Positions 7,845 to 15,156 of a stretch of DNA of 64,000 bases are shown in pieces. The DNA is from JACKBJ01 sp964549495 (GTDB lineage Bacteria > Chloroflexota > Anaerolineae > Epilineales > Epilineaceae). Below the pieces are notes generated by a model that saw nothing but the letters and a program-made list of their open reading frames with translations, did no database searches and had not been told where the DNA came from. The stretch's first letter is position 1, and every line of letters begins with the position of its first letter. The stretch lies in assembly GCA_964549495.1 (NCBI GenBank), contig CAZJWJ010000004.1, forward strand, positions 1 through 64,000. The letters run 5' to 3'. Made by a program: the position numbers and the translations under genes.

Positions 7845-8993
7845 TCAGTCGGCCGAGGGAAGCGTGAAGCCGATCGTCGCGCCGCGCGACGGGTTGTTCC
7901 GGGCCCAGACCTGCCCGCCGTGGCGCTCGATGATGTGCTTGACGATGGCCAGGCCCAGGCCGCTGCCGCGCAGCCCCCGCGATCGATCGCCGCGGTAGAA
8001 GCGCTCGAAGATGCGCGGCAGGTCCTGCGGCTGGATGCCGGAGCCCTGGTCGCGCACCCGGATCTCGACCATGTCCTCCATGGCCCGGGCCTCGATCCGC
8101 ACGGTCGAGCCGTCCGGTGACGCCGCGATGGCGTTCTCGAGCAGGTTGTCCAGCACCCGGATCACGTGGTGCCGATCGACCAATGCCCGCAGGCCGGCGT
8201 CGATCTGGCTATCGACGCGAACCTGATGGCGCTGCAGCTGGGGGCGGACGGCCTCCAGGGCCAGCTCGACCAGCTCCCCGATCGACTCGGGCTGCAATCT
8301 GAGCGGCAGGCGACCGGATTCGATGCGGTTCAGCTCGACCAGTCCTTCTGCCAGTCGGCGCAAGACCGTCAGCTGATCGCGGATCTTGTCGACAGTGGTC
8401 ACCCGTTCGTGCGGGGTCAGCTCCGGGGCCTCCAGGGCCTCGACCAATAGGCTGATGGCCGTCAGGGGCGTGCGGAGGTCGTGGGAGATGTTGGCCACCA
8501 TGTCGCGCCGGGCCCGGCTGAGGCGCTCATGCTCGGTCTCGTCGCGAAAGGCCAGGACGTGCTCCCCGTCAGCGGTCTGGGCCAAGCCCACCCGATAGCG
8601 CCGATTCCCGATGGTGAGCATCTCCTCGATGGGCTGGCCCGGCGCCAGGCTATCGAGGATCTCCTCCAGGGCGGCCGATCCGGTCACCGAGATCAGGCTG
8701 GCGGCCTGTTCTGGCTTGATCTCGAAGCGCTCGACGGCCGGCGCGTTGGCCCAGGCGATGCGCCGCCGCTCGTCCAGGCGCAAGAGCGCATCCGACTCGG
8801 CCGAGCCCAGGGCCTCCAGCAAGGCCTCGCTCCGCGCCGCAGCTTCCACCGCTTGCAGCGCCTCGCGCTCCACCTGTCGAAGCCGGCGTCGGTAGCGCAG
8901 CCGCAGTCGCTGGGCGGCCTTGCGTGCCGACAGCCACCAGCCGATGGTGAAGGCCAGGCCGGCAGCCAGCAGCAGCCAGCCGAAGTCGCTCAC
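7845..8993 (-). CDS. PhoR-like sensor histidine kinase
   Basis: This 382-residue membrane histidine kinase probably senses phosphate status through PhoU/Pst. One N-terminal membrane helix (4-22) is followed by a basic stretch and a PAS-like linker region (about 55-150), with no extracytoplasmic sensor domain. The HisKA box is NISHDLRTPL, and the HATPase_c motifs are N-box NLLENA, G1 RDQGSGI and G2 GSGLGLAI. It starts with GTG 24 nt after the response-regulator gene, in one operon. The short N-terminus fits the type of PhoR that takes its signal from inside the cell. Confidence 0.85.
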   Translation of the reverse strand: MSDFGWLLLAAGLAFTIGWWLSARKAAQRLRLRYRRRLRQVEREALQAVEAAARSEALLEALGSAESDALLRLDERRRIAWANAPAVERFEIKPEQAASLISVTGSAALEEILDSLAPGQPIEEMLTIGNRRYRVGLAQTADGEHVLAFRDETEHERLSRARRDMVANISHDLRTPLTAISLLVEALEAPELTPHERVTTVDKIRDQLTVLRRLAEGLVELNRIESGRLPLRLQPESIGELVELALEAVRPQLQRHQVRVDSQIDAGLRALVDRHHVIRVLDNLLENAIAASPDGSTVRIEARAMEDMVEIRVRDQGSGIQPQDLPRIFERFYRGDRSRGLRGSGLGLAIVKHIIERHGGQVWARNNPSRGATIGFTLPSAD

Positions 8994-9017
8994 CGGTCGC
9001 GTCTCGGCCCAGCGGCC

Positions 9018-9692
9018 TCAACCATCGAAGCGATAGCCGATGCCGCGGATGGTGACGATGCGCTCGGGGTTGGAGGGATCCGGCTCGATCTTCTGGCGCA
9101 GCCAGCGGATGTGCACGTCGACCGTGCGGCTGTCGCCCAGAAAGTCGTAGCCCCAGATCTTCTCCAGCAGCAGGTCGCGGCTGAGCACCACGCCCTTGTT
9201 GCGGATCAGCTCGGCCAGCAGGTTGAATTCCTTGTGCGTCAGACGCAGCTCGTCCTCGTCGCGGGTGGCGCGGCGGGCGATGAGGTCGAGCTTGAGCTCG
9301 TCGGCCTCCAGCACGCTGCGGTGCTCGGTGCGGGCGCGCCGCAAGAGCGCCCGGACGCGGGCGATCAGCTCGCCGGTGCTGAAGGGCTTGGTGACATAAT
9401 CATCGGCGCCGGACTCGAGGCCCACGATCTTGTCCATGTCGCCGGTGCGGGCCGAGAGCATCAGCACCGGGGCCGAAACCTCGGCCGTGCGCAGGGCGCG
9501 GCAGGCGGTCAGGCCATCGAGCCCGGGCAGCATCACATCCAGGATGACCAGGTCGGGAGGGGACTCGCGCGCTCTCTCGACCAGTTCTCGCGCGTCGGGC
9601 ATGGCTTCGACCTCGTAGCCATGCGAGCCGAGGGTCTGCACCAGCGTGTCGCGCAAGGTGCTGTCGTCCTCGACGACCAGGATTCGGGACAT
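9018..9692 (-). CDS. PhoB-like OmpR-family response regulator
   Basis: This 224-residue regulator has an N-terminal receiver with acidic pocket EDD (8-10), phospho-acceptor Asp52 (ILDVMLPG), the conserved Thr/Ser (SARTGD) and Lys (KPFS). A C-terminal winged-helix domain (about 125-224) contains the recognition-helix region SRTVDVHIRWLRQKI. Family and neighbours (pst operon, two phoU genes, downstream kinase) point to a phosphate regulator. The 11-bp repeats upstream of pstS and the kelch gene are its likely targets. Confidence 0.88.
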   Translation of the reverse strand: MSRILVVEDDSTLRDTLVQTLGSHGYEVEAMPDARELVERARESPPDLVILDVMLPGLDGLTACRALRTAEVSAPVLMLSARTGDMDKIVGLESGADDYVTKPFSTGELIARVRALLRRARTEHRSVLEADELKLDLIARRATRDEDELRLTHKEFNLLAELIRNKGVVLSRDLLLEKIWGYDFLGDSRTVDVHIRWLRQKIEPDPSNPERIVTIRGIGYRFDG

Positions 9693-9716
9693 GTTGTTTC
9701 CTCGGGAGATGTCGAT

Positions 9717-10259
9717 TCAGCCCTGGAAGGAGCCGCCGACGATGGGCAGCTCGATGCCGCTCTGGCTGAAGTACTTGGCCCAGACGGGATTGGCGTCGGC
9801 GTGCTCGACGAAGGCCAGGACGATGTGCTGGGGCGCGAAGGGTCTTCGGAGCAGCTTCATGCCGGCCTGCGACGGCTGCCGCCCGCCCTTCTTGCGATTG
9901 CAGGGGGCGCAGGCCGCCACCAGGTTCTCCCAGGACTTGCCGCCCTTCTGGGATCGCGGGACGATGTGATCCACCGTCAGCTGGGCCCGGCCCGGCTGCT
10001 GCCCGCAGTACTGGCAGGTGTAGCCGTCGCGTGCCAAGACGCCGCGCCGGGTGACCGGAACCCGCCAGCGATGGGGCACCCGGACATAGGCCACCAAGCG
10101 GATGACCACCGGCATCGGCAGGCTCAAGCGCTCGGAGCGGAGCATCGACTCGGCCACCTCGATGGCCTGCGCCTTCTCCTTGAGCAGCAAGACCAGCGCG
10201 CGCTGCACCGATACCACGTTCAGCGGCTCGTATGAGGCGTTGAGAACCAGCACGGACAC
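9717..10259 (-). CDS. HNH endonuclease family protein
   Basis: This 180-residue protein has a zinc-bound HNH nuclease module. It shows CQYC (82-85), the catalytic pair VDHIVP (96-101), Asn112 and CAPC (117-120). The N-terminus (VLNASYEPLNVVS) is the signature of a widespread stand-alone HNH group of unknown cellular role. The gene begins with GTG behind AGGAGG. It is the first gene of an operon with the PhoB/PhoR-like pair (24-nt gap), an odd pairing that could be incidental. Confidence 0.85.
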   Translation of the reverse strand: MSVLVLNASYEPLNVVSVQRALVLLLKEKAQAIEVAESMLRSERLSLPMPVVIRLVAYVRVPHRWRVPVTRRGVLARDGYTCQYCGQQPGRAQLTVDHIVPRSQKGGKSWENLVAACAPCNRKKGGRQPSQAGMKLLRRPFAPQHIVLAFVEHADANPVWAKYFSQSGIELPIVGGSFQG

Positions 10260-10304
10260 GTCTGCACACCCTCCTGTCCGGCCGCAAACATCTCTCCACC
10301 GTCA

Positions 10305-10310
10305 AGTATA
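10305..10310 (-). promoter_or_regulatory. -10 element upstream of the HNH/PhoBR operon
   Basis: TATACT on the minus strand lies about 45 nt upstream of the HNH start codon. No good -35 is seen; TTCGGC at 17 nt is the best. The same -10 hexamer occurs in the tRNA and methyltransferase promoters of this window. Confidence 0.35.
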
Positions 10311-10399
10311 CGAGGCCGCCTCCAAGAGCCGAAACCCCGAGGGTGTCGTGCCGGGCACCGGTTTCGGACCTCCGCCGGCACGGACCGCCGGACCTGGAA

Positions 10400-11062
10400 T
10401 CAGGGTCCGAGCTCGACCAGCCGACCCGATTGGCGGAAGACCGCCCACTCGCCGATGTTGGTCAGGTGGTCGCCGATGCGCTCCAGGCCCTTGGCCACGC
10501 CGATCAGACGGCTCGCGCCGGCGACGGCATCCGGATCCTGGCGCATGGCCTCGACGCAGTCGGTGTAGGCCGCCTCGAAGAGCCGATCGAGCTCTGCGTC
10601 GCGCTTCGACAGTTCGCGGGCCCGCTGGTCATCGCGTGCCAGGAAGGCTTCGATCTGCTGAGCTAGCAGCTGGCGGCACAGCTCGCTCATCGTCAGGATG
10701 CCTTGCAAGGCCCGAGCGTCGGTGCTGGAATCCGATAGCTCCAACACGGCCCGGCCGATGTTCTTGGCGTGATCGCCGATGCGCTCCAGGTCGCTGAAGA
10801 TGGCGAAGCAGGCCAGGATCTCGCGCAGATCGCTGGCCAGCGGCTGGCGCCGGGCGATGATGACCATCACTTCATGCTGCGCCTCGTGCCAGAGCGCATT
10901 GATCGCCTCGTCGCTTGCGATGACGGCGCGTGCCGCCGGCGTGTCGCGGTCGCGCAGCGCCCGCGTGGCATCGAGGATGGCCTCGCTCACCCGATCGCCC
11001 ATCTCCTGCACATGCCGCTCGAGCTGCTGCAGTTCCTGTTCGAAGCTACTCAACTCGGGCAT
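10400..11062 (-). CDS. second PhoU-family protein
   Basis: This 220-residue PhoU paralogue has two helical repeats carrying LERIGDHAKNIGR and LERIGDHLTNIGE, which match the metal-binding consensus more closely than the pst-operon copy. The start (MPELSSFEQ) is fixed by a perfect AGGAGGT 5 nt upstream, and longer in-frame starts run into tRNA genes. It stands alone between the HNH operon and the tRNA operon with its own TATAAT -10. Many genomes with two phoU genes divide Pst signalling and metal or persistence roles between them; which applies here is unknown. Confidence 0.9.
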   Translation of the reverse strand: MPELSSFEQELQQLERHVQEMGDRVSEAILDATRALRDRDTPAARAVIASDEAINALWHEAQHEVMVIIARRQPLASDLREILACFAIFSDLERIGDHAKNIGRAVLELSDSSTDARALQGILTMSELCRQLLAQQIEAFLARDDQRARELSKRDAELDRLFEAAYTDCVEAMRQDPDAVAGASRLIGVAKGLERIGDHLTNIGEWAVFRQSGRLVELGP

Positions 11063-11108
11063 GTCGCACCTCCTGGGCAGATTGGGCCGGCTGCTGACTT
11101 CCGCAGGC

Positions 11109-11114
11109 ATTATA
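11109..11114 (-). promoter_or_regulatory. -10 element upstream of second phoU
   Basis: A consensus TATAAT on the minus strand lies 47 nt before the start codon and just downstream of the tRNA-operon terminator. No good -35 hexamer is present at 16-18 nt, so an activator may be needed. Confidence 0.45.
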
Positions 11115-11151
11115 CCGGCTGGACGCGAATCGACGTTCGGCGGACGGCACG

Positions 11152-11180
11152 AAAAAAGGCGCTCGAAGCTTCGAGCGCCT
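11152..11180 (-). terminator. terminator of the tRNA-rnpB operon
   Basis: A perfect 24-nt palindrome (11157-11180) folds into a long stem. On the minus strand it is followed by a run of T (11157-11152). It ends the minus-strand stable-RNA transcript 31 nt after tRNA-Leu(CAA). Confidence 0.9.
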
Positions 11181-11210
11181 GATCGGCATGGCAGGAGAGG
11201 GTGAGTCGAG

Positions 11211-11295
11211 TGCCGAGGGTGGGAGTCGAACCCACACGGGTGTTGAGCCCACGCGAGTTTGAGTCGCGCGCGTCTGCCAGTTCCGCCACCTCGGC
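11211..11295 (-). tRNA. tRNA-Leu(CAA)
   Basis: An 85-nt class II tRNA. Anticodon loop CTCAAAC gives CAA; a long variable arm is present; acceptor GCCGAGG/CCTCGGC pairs fully. CCA is not encoded, as for every tRNA gene in this window. Last gene of the 21-tRNA operon. Confidence 0.95.
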
Positions 11296-11341
11296 AGGTG
11301 AGGCCCGTGGCCGCAAGCGACCGGGACCGATGGAGTTGTGG

Positions 11342-11413
11342 AGCCCACGGGCGGGATTGAACCGCCGACCTCGTTCTTACCAAGAACGCGCTCTACCACT
11401 GAGCTACGTGGGC
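11342..11413 (-). tRNA. tRNA-Thr(GGT)
   Basis: A 72-nt cloverleaf with loop TTGGTAA (anticodon GGT), acceptor GCCCACG/CGTGGGC and T-arm GGTTCAATCC. Confidence 0.95.
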
Positions 11414-11487
11414 CGAAGACGGAATCCGGCGTCCGCCGCCGGCATGCCGGCGATGGTGATGACCGCCGCACATGGCGGCGGACCAGG

Positions 11488-11562
11488 TCGGGGAGAGAGG
11501 ATTCGAACCTCCGACCTCGTCGTCCCGAACGACGCGCGCTAACCGGGCTGCGCTACTCCCCG
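11488..11562 (-). tRNA. tRNA-Pro(CGG)
   Basis: A 75-nt cloverleaf with loop TTCGGGA (anticodon CGG) and acceptor CGGGGAG/CTCCCCG. It is nearly the same scaffold as the Pro(GGG) and Pro(TGG) genes in the window. Confidence 0.95.
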
Positions 11563-11626
11563 AGATCTTCGACTGCGGCCTCGGCCTGGACATCTCCGCC
11601 AGGGAGACGCCGTGGCCATGGCCAGG

Positions 11627-11700
<74 letters not shown>

Positions 11701-11738
11701 GAGACGCGAGCGGCCGTGTGGCCGAGTCGACACCTCGA

Positions 11739-11816
<78 letters not shown>

Positions 11817-11852
11817 AGATGGAAAGGTGCGACCGGACCGACTGCGGCGAGG

Positions 11853-11924
11853 AGCGGGCGATGAGATTCGAACTCACGACCCTCTGCTTGGGAAGCAGAT
11901 GCTCTACCCCTGAGCTACGCCCGC
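11853..11924 (-). tRNA. tRNA-Gly(CCC)
   Basis: A 72-nt cloverleaf with loop TTCCCAA (anticodon CCC) and acceptor GCGGGCG/CGCCCGC. Confidence 0.95.
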
Positions 11925-11932
11925 GTCTTCGA

Positions 11933-12005
<73 letters not shown>

Positions 12006-12087
12006 GCATGTACTGGATTCCGGCTGCCGGATACGGCGCAGGGGATGCGGCCGCCTCGGCAACCCGGCGACCGATCCCTTGCCATCA

Positions 12088-12161
12088 GGGAGCCCAGCGG
12101 GTTTCGAACCCGCGACCTTCTGATCCACAATCAGACGCTCTACCACTGAGCTATGAGCTCC
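12088..12161 (-). tRNA. tRNA-His(GTG)
   Basis: Loop TTGTGGA (anticodon GTG). The discriminator is C73, as expected for His, but the base before the 5' end is T rather than the usual G-1. G-1 may therefore be added after transcription or be absent. Confidence 0.93.
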
Positions 12162-12166
12162 ACGAG

Positions 12167-12240
12167 TGGGCGATCCTGGACTCGAACCAGGGACCTCTCC
12201 CTTATCAGAGGAGTGCTCTAACCGGCTGAGCTAATCGCCC
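12167..12240 (-). tRNA. tRNA-Ile(GAT)
   Basis: A 74-nt cloverleaf with loop CTGATAA (anticodon GAT) and acceptor GGGCGAT/ATCGCCC. Five nucleotides separate it from tRNA-His. Confidence 0.95.
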
Positions 12241-12313
12241 TCGTTTGCGACCTTCGGCGGTGCGACCCGCGGCTTCGATCCCGGTGGGATCGCGGATGCC
12301 TTGGCATCCGAGG

Positions 12314-12385
12314 CTCCGGCGACAGGACTCGAACCTGTAACCCTGCGGTTAACAGCCGCATGCTCTACCATTGAGCTACGCCGGA
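12314..12385 (-). tRNA. tRNA-Asn(GTT)
   Basis: A 72-nt cloverleaf with loop CTGTTAA (anticodon GTT), acceptor TCCGGCG/CGCCGGA and discriminator G, as usual for Asn. Confidence 0.95.
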
Positions 12386-12393
12386 GTGTCCAG

Positions 12394-12466
12394 TGCCGAG
12401 GCCCAGACTTGAACTGGGGACCCCTTCATTTTCAGTGAAGTGCTCTACCAGCTGAGCTACCTCGGC
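12394..12466 (-). tRNA. tRNA-Phe(GAA)
   Basis: A 73-nt cloverleaf with loop CTGAAAA (anticodon GAA) and acceptor GCCGAGG/CCTCGGC. Confidence 0.95.
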
Positions 12467-12471
12467 CCACA

Positions 12472-12543
12472 AGGCGACGGCCGGAATCGAACCGGCGATG
12501 AGGGTTTTGCAGACCCTTGCCTTAACCACTTGGCTACGTCGCC
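12472..12543 (-). tRNA. tRNA-Cys(GCA)
   Basis: A 72-nt cloverleaf with loop CTGCAAA (anticodon GCA), acceptor GGCGACG/CGTCGCC and U73 discriminator, which cysteinyl-tRNA synthetase requires. Confidence 0.95.
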
Positions 12544-12548
12544 GAAGG

Positions 12549-12636
12549 CGGAGAGGGGGGGATTTGAACCCCCGACGGGCTTGCGCCCGCAACGGCTTAG
12601 CAGGCCGCTCCATTACCGGGCTATGGTAACCTCCCC
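12549..12636 (-). tRNA. tRNA-Ser(GCT)
   Basis: An 88-nt class II tRNA with a long variable arm, loop CTGCTAA (anticodon GCT) and discriminator G. Five nucleotides from tRNA-Cys. Confidence 0.95.
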
Positions 12637-12653
12637 AAGCGTGCACCGCCAGG

Positions 12654-12724
12654 CAGGGGGACAGGGATTCGAACCCCGACCTACTGATCCAGAGTCAGCT
12701 GTCCTACCATTAGACTATCCCCCT
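12654..12724 (-). tRNA. tRNA-Gln(CTG)
   Basis: A 71-nt cloverleaf with loop CTCTGGA (anticodon CTG) and acceptor AGGGGGA/TCCCCCT. Confidence 0.95.
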
Positions 12725-12738
12725 AAGACTGCAACCAG

Positions 12739-12811
12739 TAGCCCCTACGGGATTCGAACCCGTGTCTCTGCCTTGAGAGGGCAGTATCCTCGGCCTCTAG
12801 ACGAAGGGGCC
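12739..12811 (-). tRNA. tRNA-Glu(CTC)
   Basis: A 73-nt cloverleaf with loop CTCTCAA (anticodon CTC) and a 5' region GGCCCCTTCGTC typical of Glu tRNAs. Confidence 0.95.
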
Positions 12812-12857
12812 ATGCGGCCCGCTCGGCCGCAGTCCAGCGCGAGCGGGCGTACGTCGA

Positions 12858-12929
12858 TAGCGGGGACAGGACTCGAACCTGTGACCTTCGGGTTATGAGC
12901 CCGACGAGCTGCCACTGCTCCACCCCGCA
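12858..12929 (-). tRNA. initiator tRNA-fMet(CAT)
   Basis: Loop CTCATAA (CAT) sits on an anticodon stem with three consecutive G-C pairs (TCGGG/CCCGA), and the first acceptor position is unpaired (T1 opposite T72). Both are hallmarks of the bacterial initiator, although the usual mismatch is C1-A72. Confidence 0.92.
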
Positions 12930-12983
12930 GCATGAAATACCGTTTGTAGACGGTGGGCCGACCGCGGCGCCCGCAGCGCCGAG

Positions 12984-13057
12984 TGGCGACGGTTGGACTC
13001 GAACCAACGACCTAGCGATTATGAGCCGCTCGCTCTAACCACCTGAGCTACGTCGCC
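12984..13057 (-). tRNA. elongator tRNA-Met(CAT)
   Basis: A 74-nt cloverleaf with loop CTCATAA (CAT) and a fully paired acceptor GGCGACG/CGTCGCC. It lacks the initiator stem. Met is favoured over Ile2 because a better Ile2 candidate is at 21273-21345. Confidence 0.85.
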
Positions 13058-13090
13058 TTGAAACGAGCCGGCTCTGGTAGCCGACCGGAG

Positions 13091-13162
13091 TACCCCCGGC
13101 AGGAGTCGAACCTGCGCCCCCGGCTCCGGAGGCCGGTGCTCTATCCGCTGAGCTACGGGGGC
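13091..13162 (-). tRNA. tRNA-Arg(CCG)
   Basis: A 72-nt cloverleaf with loop CTCCGGA (anticodon CCG). Its 5' end lies only 4 nt from the 3' end of the embedded RNase P RNA gene. Confidence 0.95.
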
Positions 13163-13166
13163 GCGC

Positions 13167-13610
13167 ACTTTACCTTGGCGAAACGGGATCATACCCCCGA
13201 TTCTGTCGCGTCCGTCATCTATCTCGCGCCCCCGAGGGAACGCGGCGGTACCTGGCTCGGCGCGTGTCACGCGCCCTCGCCGGCGACCGCTGCGACGGGA
13301 CCGAATCATCGGGCTGCCCGAAGGCGCCCGAGCCCGGCCCACCCGCCTTGCTGCCGTGGTTGCCTCGCCTGCGTGCGGCCGTTGCCGGCGCGCACCCTCG
13401 CCTTCCCGGCGAGCTTTCACCCTGGCTCCGAGCGAAGCTCGGAACAGGTCTTCTCTCTGTTGCGGCTGTTGTCACGCGCTCTCGCGAGACGCGTGCCCCC
13501 GCTTACGGTTTCGCGGGGCCCACCTGTATGTGGCAGTCGGGAAGTTCCTCCGGACCGCGGGCCTAGGGCCTCGGTCCGGCGACGGATCCCCCGTCTTGCC
13601 TTGGTAAAGT
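13167..13610 (-). ncRNA. rnpB: RNase P RNA (type A-like), embedded in the tRNA operon
   Basis: This is the catalytic RNA that removes 5' leaders from tRNA precursors. The ends form a P1 helix: ACUUUACC at the 5' end pairs with GGUAAAGU at the 3' end, with further pairing inward (ACGGGGGAUC/GAUCCCGU). Conserved core blocks occur in order: GAGGAACUUCCC near the 5' end, GCAACAGAGAGAAGACC, CAGGGUGAAA, GGCAGCAAGGC and, at the 3' end, UAGAUGACGG then GACAGAAUC. Length is about 444 nt. It lies 4 nt from tRNA-Leu(GAG) upstream and 4 nt from tRNA-Arg(CCG) downstream, so it is probably released by tRNA processing. Exact ends are estimated from P1. Confidence 0.88.
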
Positions 13611-13614
13611 ACGA

Positions 13615-13700
13615 TGCGGAAGGGGAGATTCGAACTCCCACCCTCGTAATTGAGGACTAGGCCCTCAACCTAGCGCGTCTGCCAGTTCCGCCACTTCCGC
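13615..13700 (-). tRNA. tRNA-Leu(GAG)
   Basis: An 86-nt class II tRNA with loop TTGAGGG (anticodon GAG) and acceptor GCGGAAG/CTTCCGC. Immediately precedes rnpB in the transcript. Confidence 0.95.
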
Positions 13701-13710
13701 CTGCCTGCAG

Positions 13711-13795
13711 TGCCGAGGGCGAGAGTCGAACTCGCACGGGCGTAAAGCCCACTACGCCCTGAACGTAGCGCGTCTGCCAATTCCGCCACCTCGGC
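13711..13795 (-). tRNA. tRNA-Leu(CAG)
   Basis: An 85-nt class II tRNA with loop TTCAGGG (anticodon CAG) and acceptor GCCGAGG/CCTCGGC. Confidence 0.95.
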
Positions 13796-13816
13796 GTGGA
13801 TGAAGGATCATCCAGG

Positions 13817-13890
13817 TATCCCCGGGAGGACTCGAACCTCCGACCTCTTGGACCGCAACCAAGCGCTCTAATCCGCTGAGCTACGGGGAC
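13817..13890 (-). tRNA. tRNA-Arg with GCG anticodon
   Basis: A 74-nt cloverleaf with stem CTTGG/CCAAG closing loop TTGCGGT, so the anticodon reads GCG. Most bacteria read CGU/CGC/CGA with tRNA-Arg(ACG) edited to inosine; a G34 version is unusual. First tRNA of the operon. A TATAAT lies 3 nt upstream of its 5' end, which is too close to be its ordinary promoter. Confidence 0.9.
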
Positions 13891-14210
13891 ACGATTATAT
13901 TCAGGGCCTTCGCACGTCAAAACGGCGTGGGCTTGCGCCGCACGCCGCTGAATGTCCGCTCCCGAAGGACTCGGGCGCTACATCCGGCGGCCGCCGATCC
14001 GGGGCCGGCGACGGACGAAGGTCCGCATCTTGTTCGGATTGTGATGCGACCAGCAGAGGGCGGAAACGCACCGGGCGCTCCGCTGACTCGGACGCTCCAA
14101 GCAGGCTGGATCTCCGTCCATGGCCTCCGCTTTCTTCTGGCTCGATCACGATCCTCTCGTCCACATCCATGACCTTGACGGCGCCACACGATGTCACGAG
14201 AACAAAGGAG
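13891..14210 (-). other. leader of the tRNA-rnpB transcript, no gene recognised
   Basis: About 310 nt are transcribed from the promoter at 14211-14239 before the first tRNA. An open frame of 89 codons (13901-14170, start MDVDERIVIEP) lies here with a weak ribosome site (AAGG, 4 nt from ATG), and its end overlaps the region just before the tRNA. I see no homology and do not call it a gene. Confidence 0.4.
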
Positions 14211-14239
14211 AGTATAACATGCGGGCCCAGGAGTGTCAA
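14211..14239 (-). promoter_or_regulatory. promoter of the 21-tRNA/rnpB operon
   Basis: On the minus strand consensus TTGACA (14239-14234) and TATACT (14216-14211) are 17 nt apart. This is the strongest promoter of the window, as expected for stable RNA. Together with the terminator at 11152-11180 it defines a transcript of about 3 kb. Confidence 0.8.
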
Positions 14240-14432
14240 CCAGTCCGAAGGTTGGATTGACCGGGCCTCGGGGCCGGCGGTATCATCAATCCCGAGCGCG
14301 GCGGCCGGCTCGATCCGAGGCGGCGCCGCGACTTCTCGACGCCCGCCTGTCGGGGCAATTCGATGGCGCGGCCGAGTTGCGCGACGCGCTTCCCGATCGG
14401 CCGGCTACAGCACGTACAACGAGGGGTGAACG

Positions 14433-15155
14433 ATGGCTCAACGACGCAAGCGCAAGAGTGGGGTCTCCTGGGAGATGCTGGGGATCGTCGCGGTACTGGC
14501 GGTGTTCCTGGTCGGCTTCATCTTCTGGATCGTGGCGCCCAGCGACCGCATCCAGTCGGCCGACTTCTCGTCCATCGACCCGAGCTACGACGGCACTGGA
14601 GCGCCCGCCGAAGTGATCCCCAGCGGGCTCACCGAGGAAGGGCGGCCGTACCTGGGCGAGGAGGATGCGCCGGTGACGGTCTACGAGTTCGCCGACTTCC
14701 AATGCCCCCACTGTCGCGAGTTCACGACCAGCATCGCCAAGGACATCAAGGCCGACTACGTGGCCACCGGACAGGCCAAGCTGGTCTACGTCAATGCCGC
14801 CTTCCTGGGCGCCGAGTCCGAAGCGGCCTCGATCGCGGGGATGTGCGCCGCGGAGCAAGGGCAGTTCTGGCCCTACCACGATCTGCTCTACGAGAACCAA
14901 GCCGCAGTCTACAACCAGGGCAACTTCTCGCGCGATCGCCTGCTGCAGATGGCCGAGATGGTCGGGCTGGACAGCGCGAGCTTCACGGATTGCCTGGACG
15001 ACCCGGCCAAGCTCGAGCGCCTGAGCGCGGATCGCGAGTTCATCACCGAGTCCGGCGTGCAGAGCACCCCCTCCTTCCTGGTCGGGGAGCAGATGGTCGT
15101 CGGCTCGGACGGGCTCAAGCTGCGCGAGACCCTGGACGCCGCCATCTCCAACTGA
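14433..15155 (+). CDS. membrane-anchored DsbA-like thiol:disulfide oxidoreductase
   Basis: This 240-residue protein has one N-terminal membrane anchor (about 15-34, basic residues first, so the bulk is outside). A DsbA-type thioredoxin fold begins at APVTVYEFADFQCPHC, with active site CPHC near residues 90-93, an inserted helical region and a cis-proline motif QSTPSFLVG near 205. It would form or repair disulfides in exported proteins. The many Cys-containing secreted VWA proteins nearby are possible clients, by inference only. GAGGGGTG precedes the ATG. Confidence 0.88.
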   Translation: MAQRRKRKSGVSWEMLGIVAVLAVFLVGFIFWIVAPSDRIQSADFSSIDPSYDGTGAPAEVIPSGLTEEGRPYLGEEDAPVTVYEFADFQCPHCREFTTSIAKDIKADYVATGQAKLVYVNAAFLGAESEAASIAGMCAAEQGQFWPYHDLLYENQAAVYNQGNFSRDRLLQMAEMVGLDSASFTDCLDDPAKLERLSADREFITESGVQSTPSFLVGEQMVVGSDGLKLRETLDAAISN

Positions 15156-15156
15156 G

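Noticed and set aside
13894..13899. Perfect TATAAT on the minus strand just before tRNA-Arg(GCG)
   Set aside because: It lies 3 nt from the tRNA 5' end, so transcription would start inside the tRNA. The TTGACA/TATACT promoter at 14211-14239 explains the operon better.
13901..14170. 89-codon minus-strand frame in the leader of the tRNA operon (MDVDERIVIEP...)
   Set aside because: Weak ribosome site, no homology recognised, low-complexity second half; kept only as a note on the leader.
14219..14260. 13-codon plus-strand ORF behind AAAGGAGAG (ATG at 14219)
   Set aside because: The same bases form the minus-strand tRNA promoter, and the tiny ORF leads to no gene for over 170 nt.
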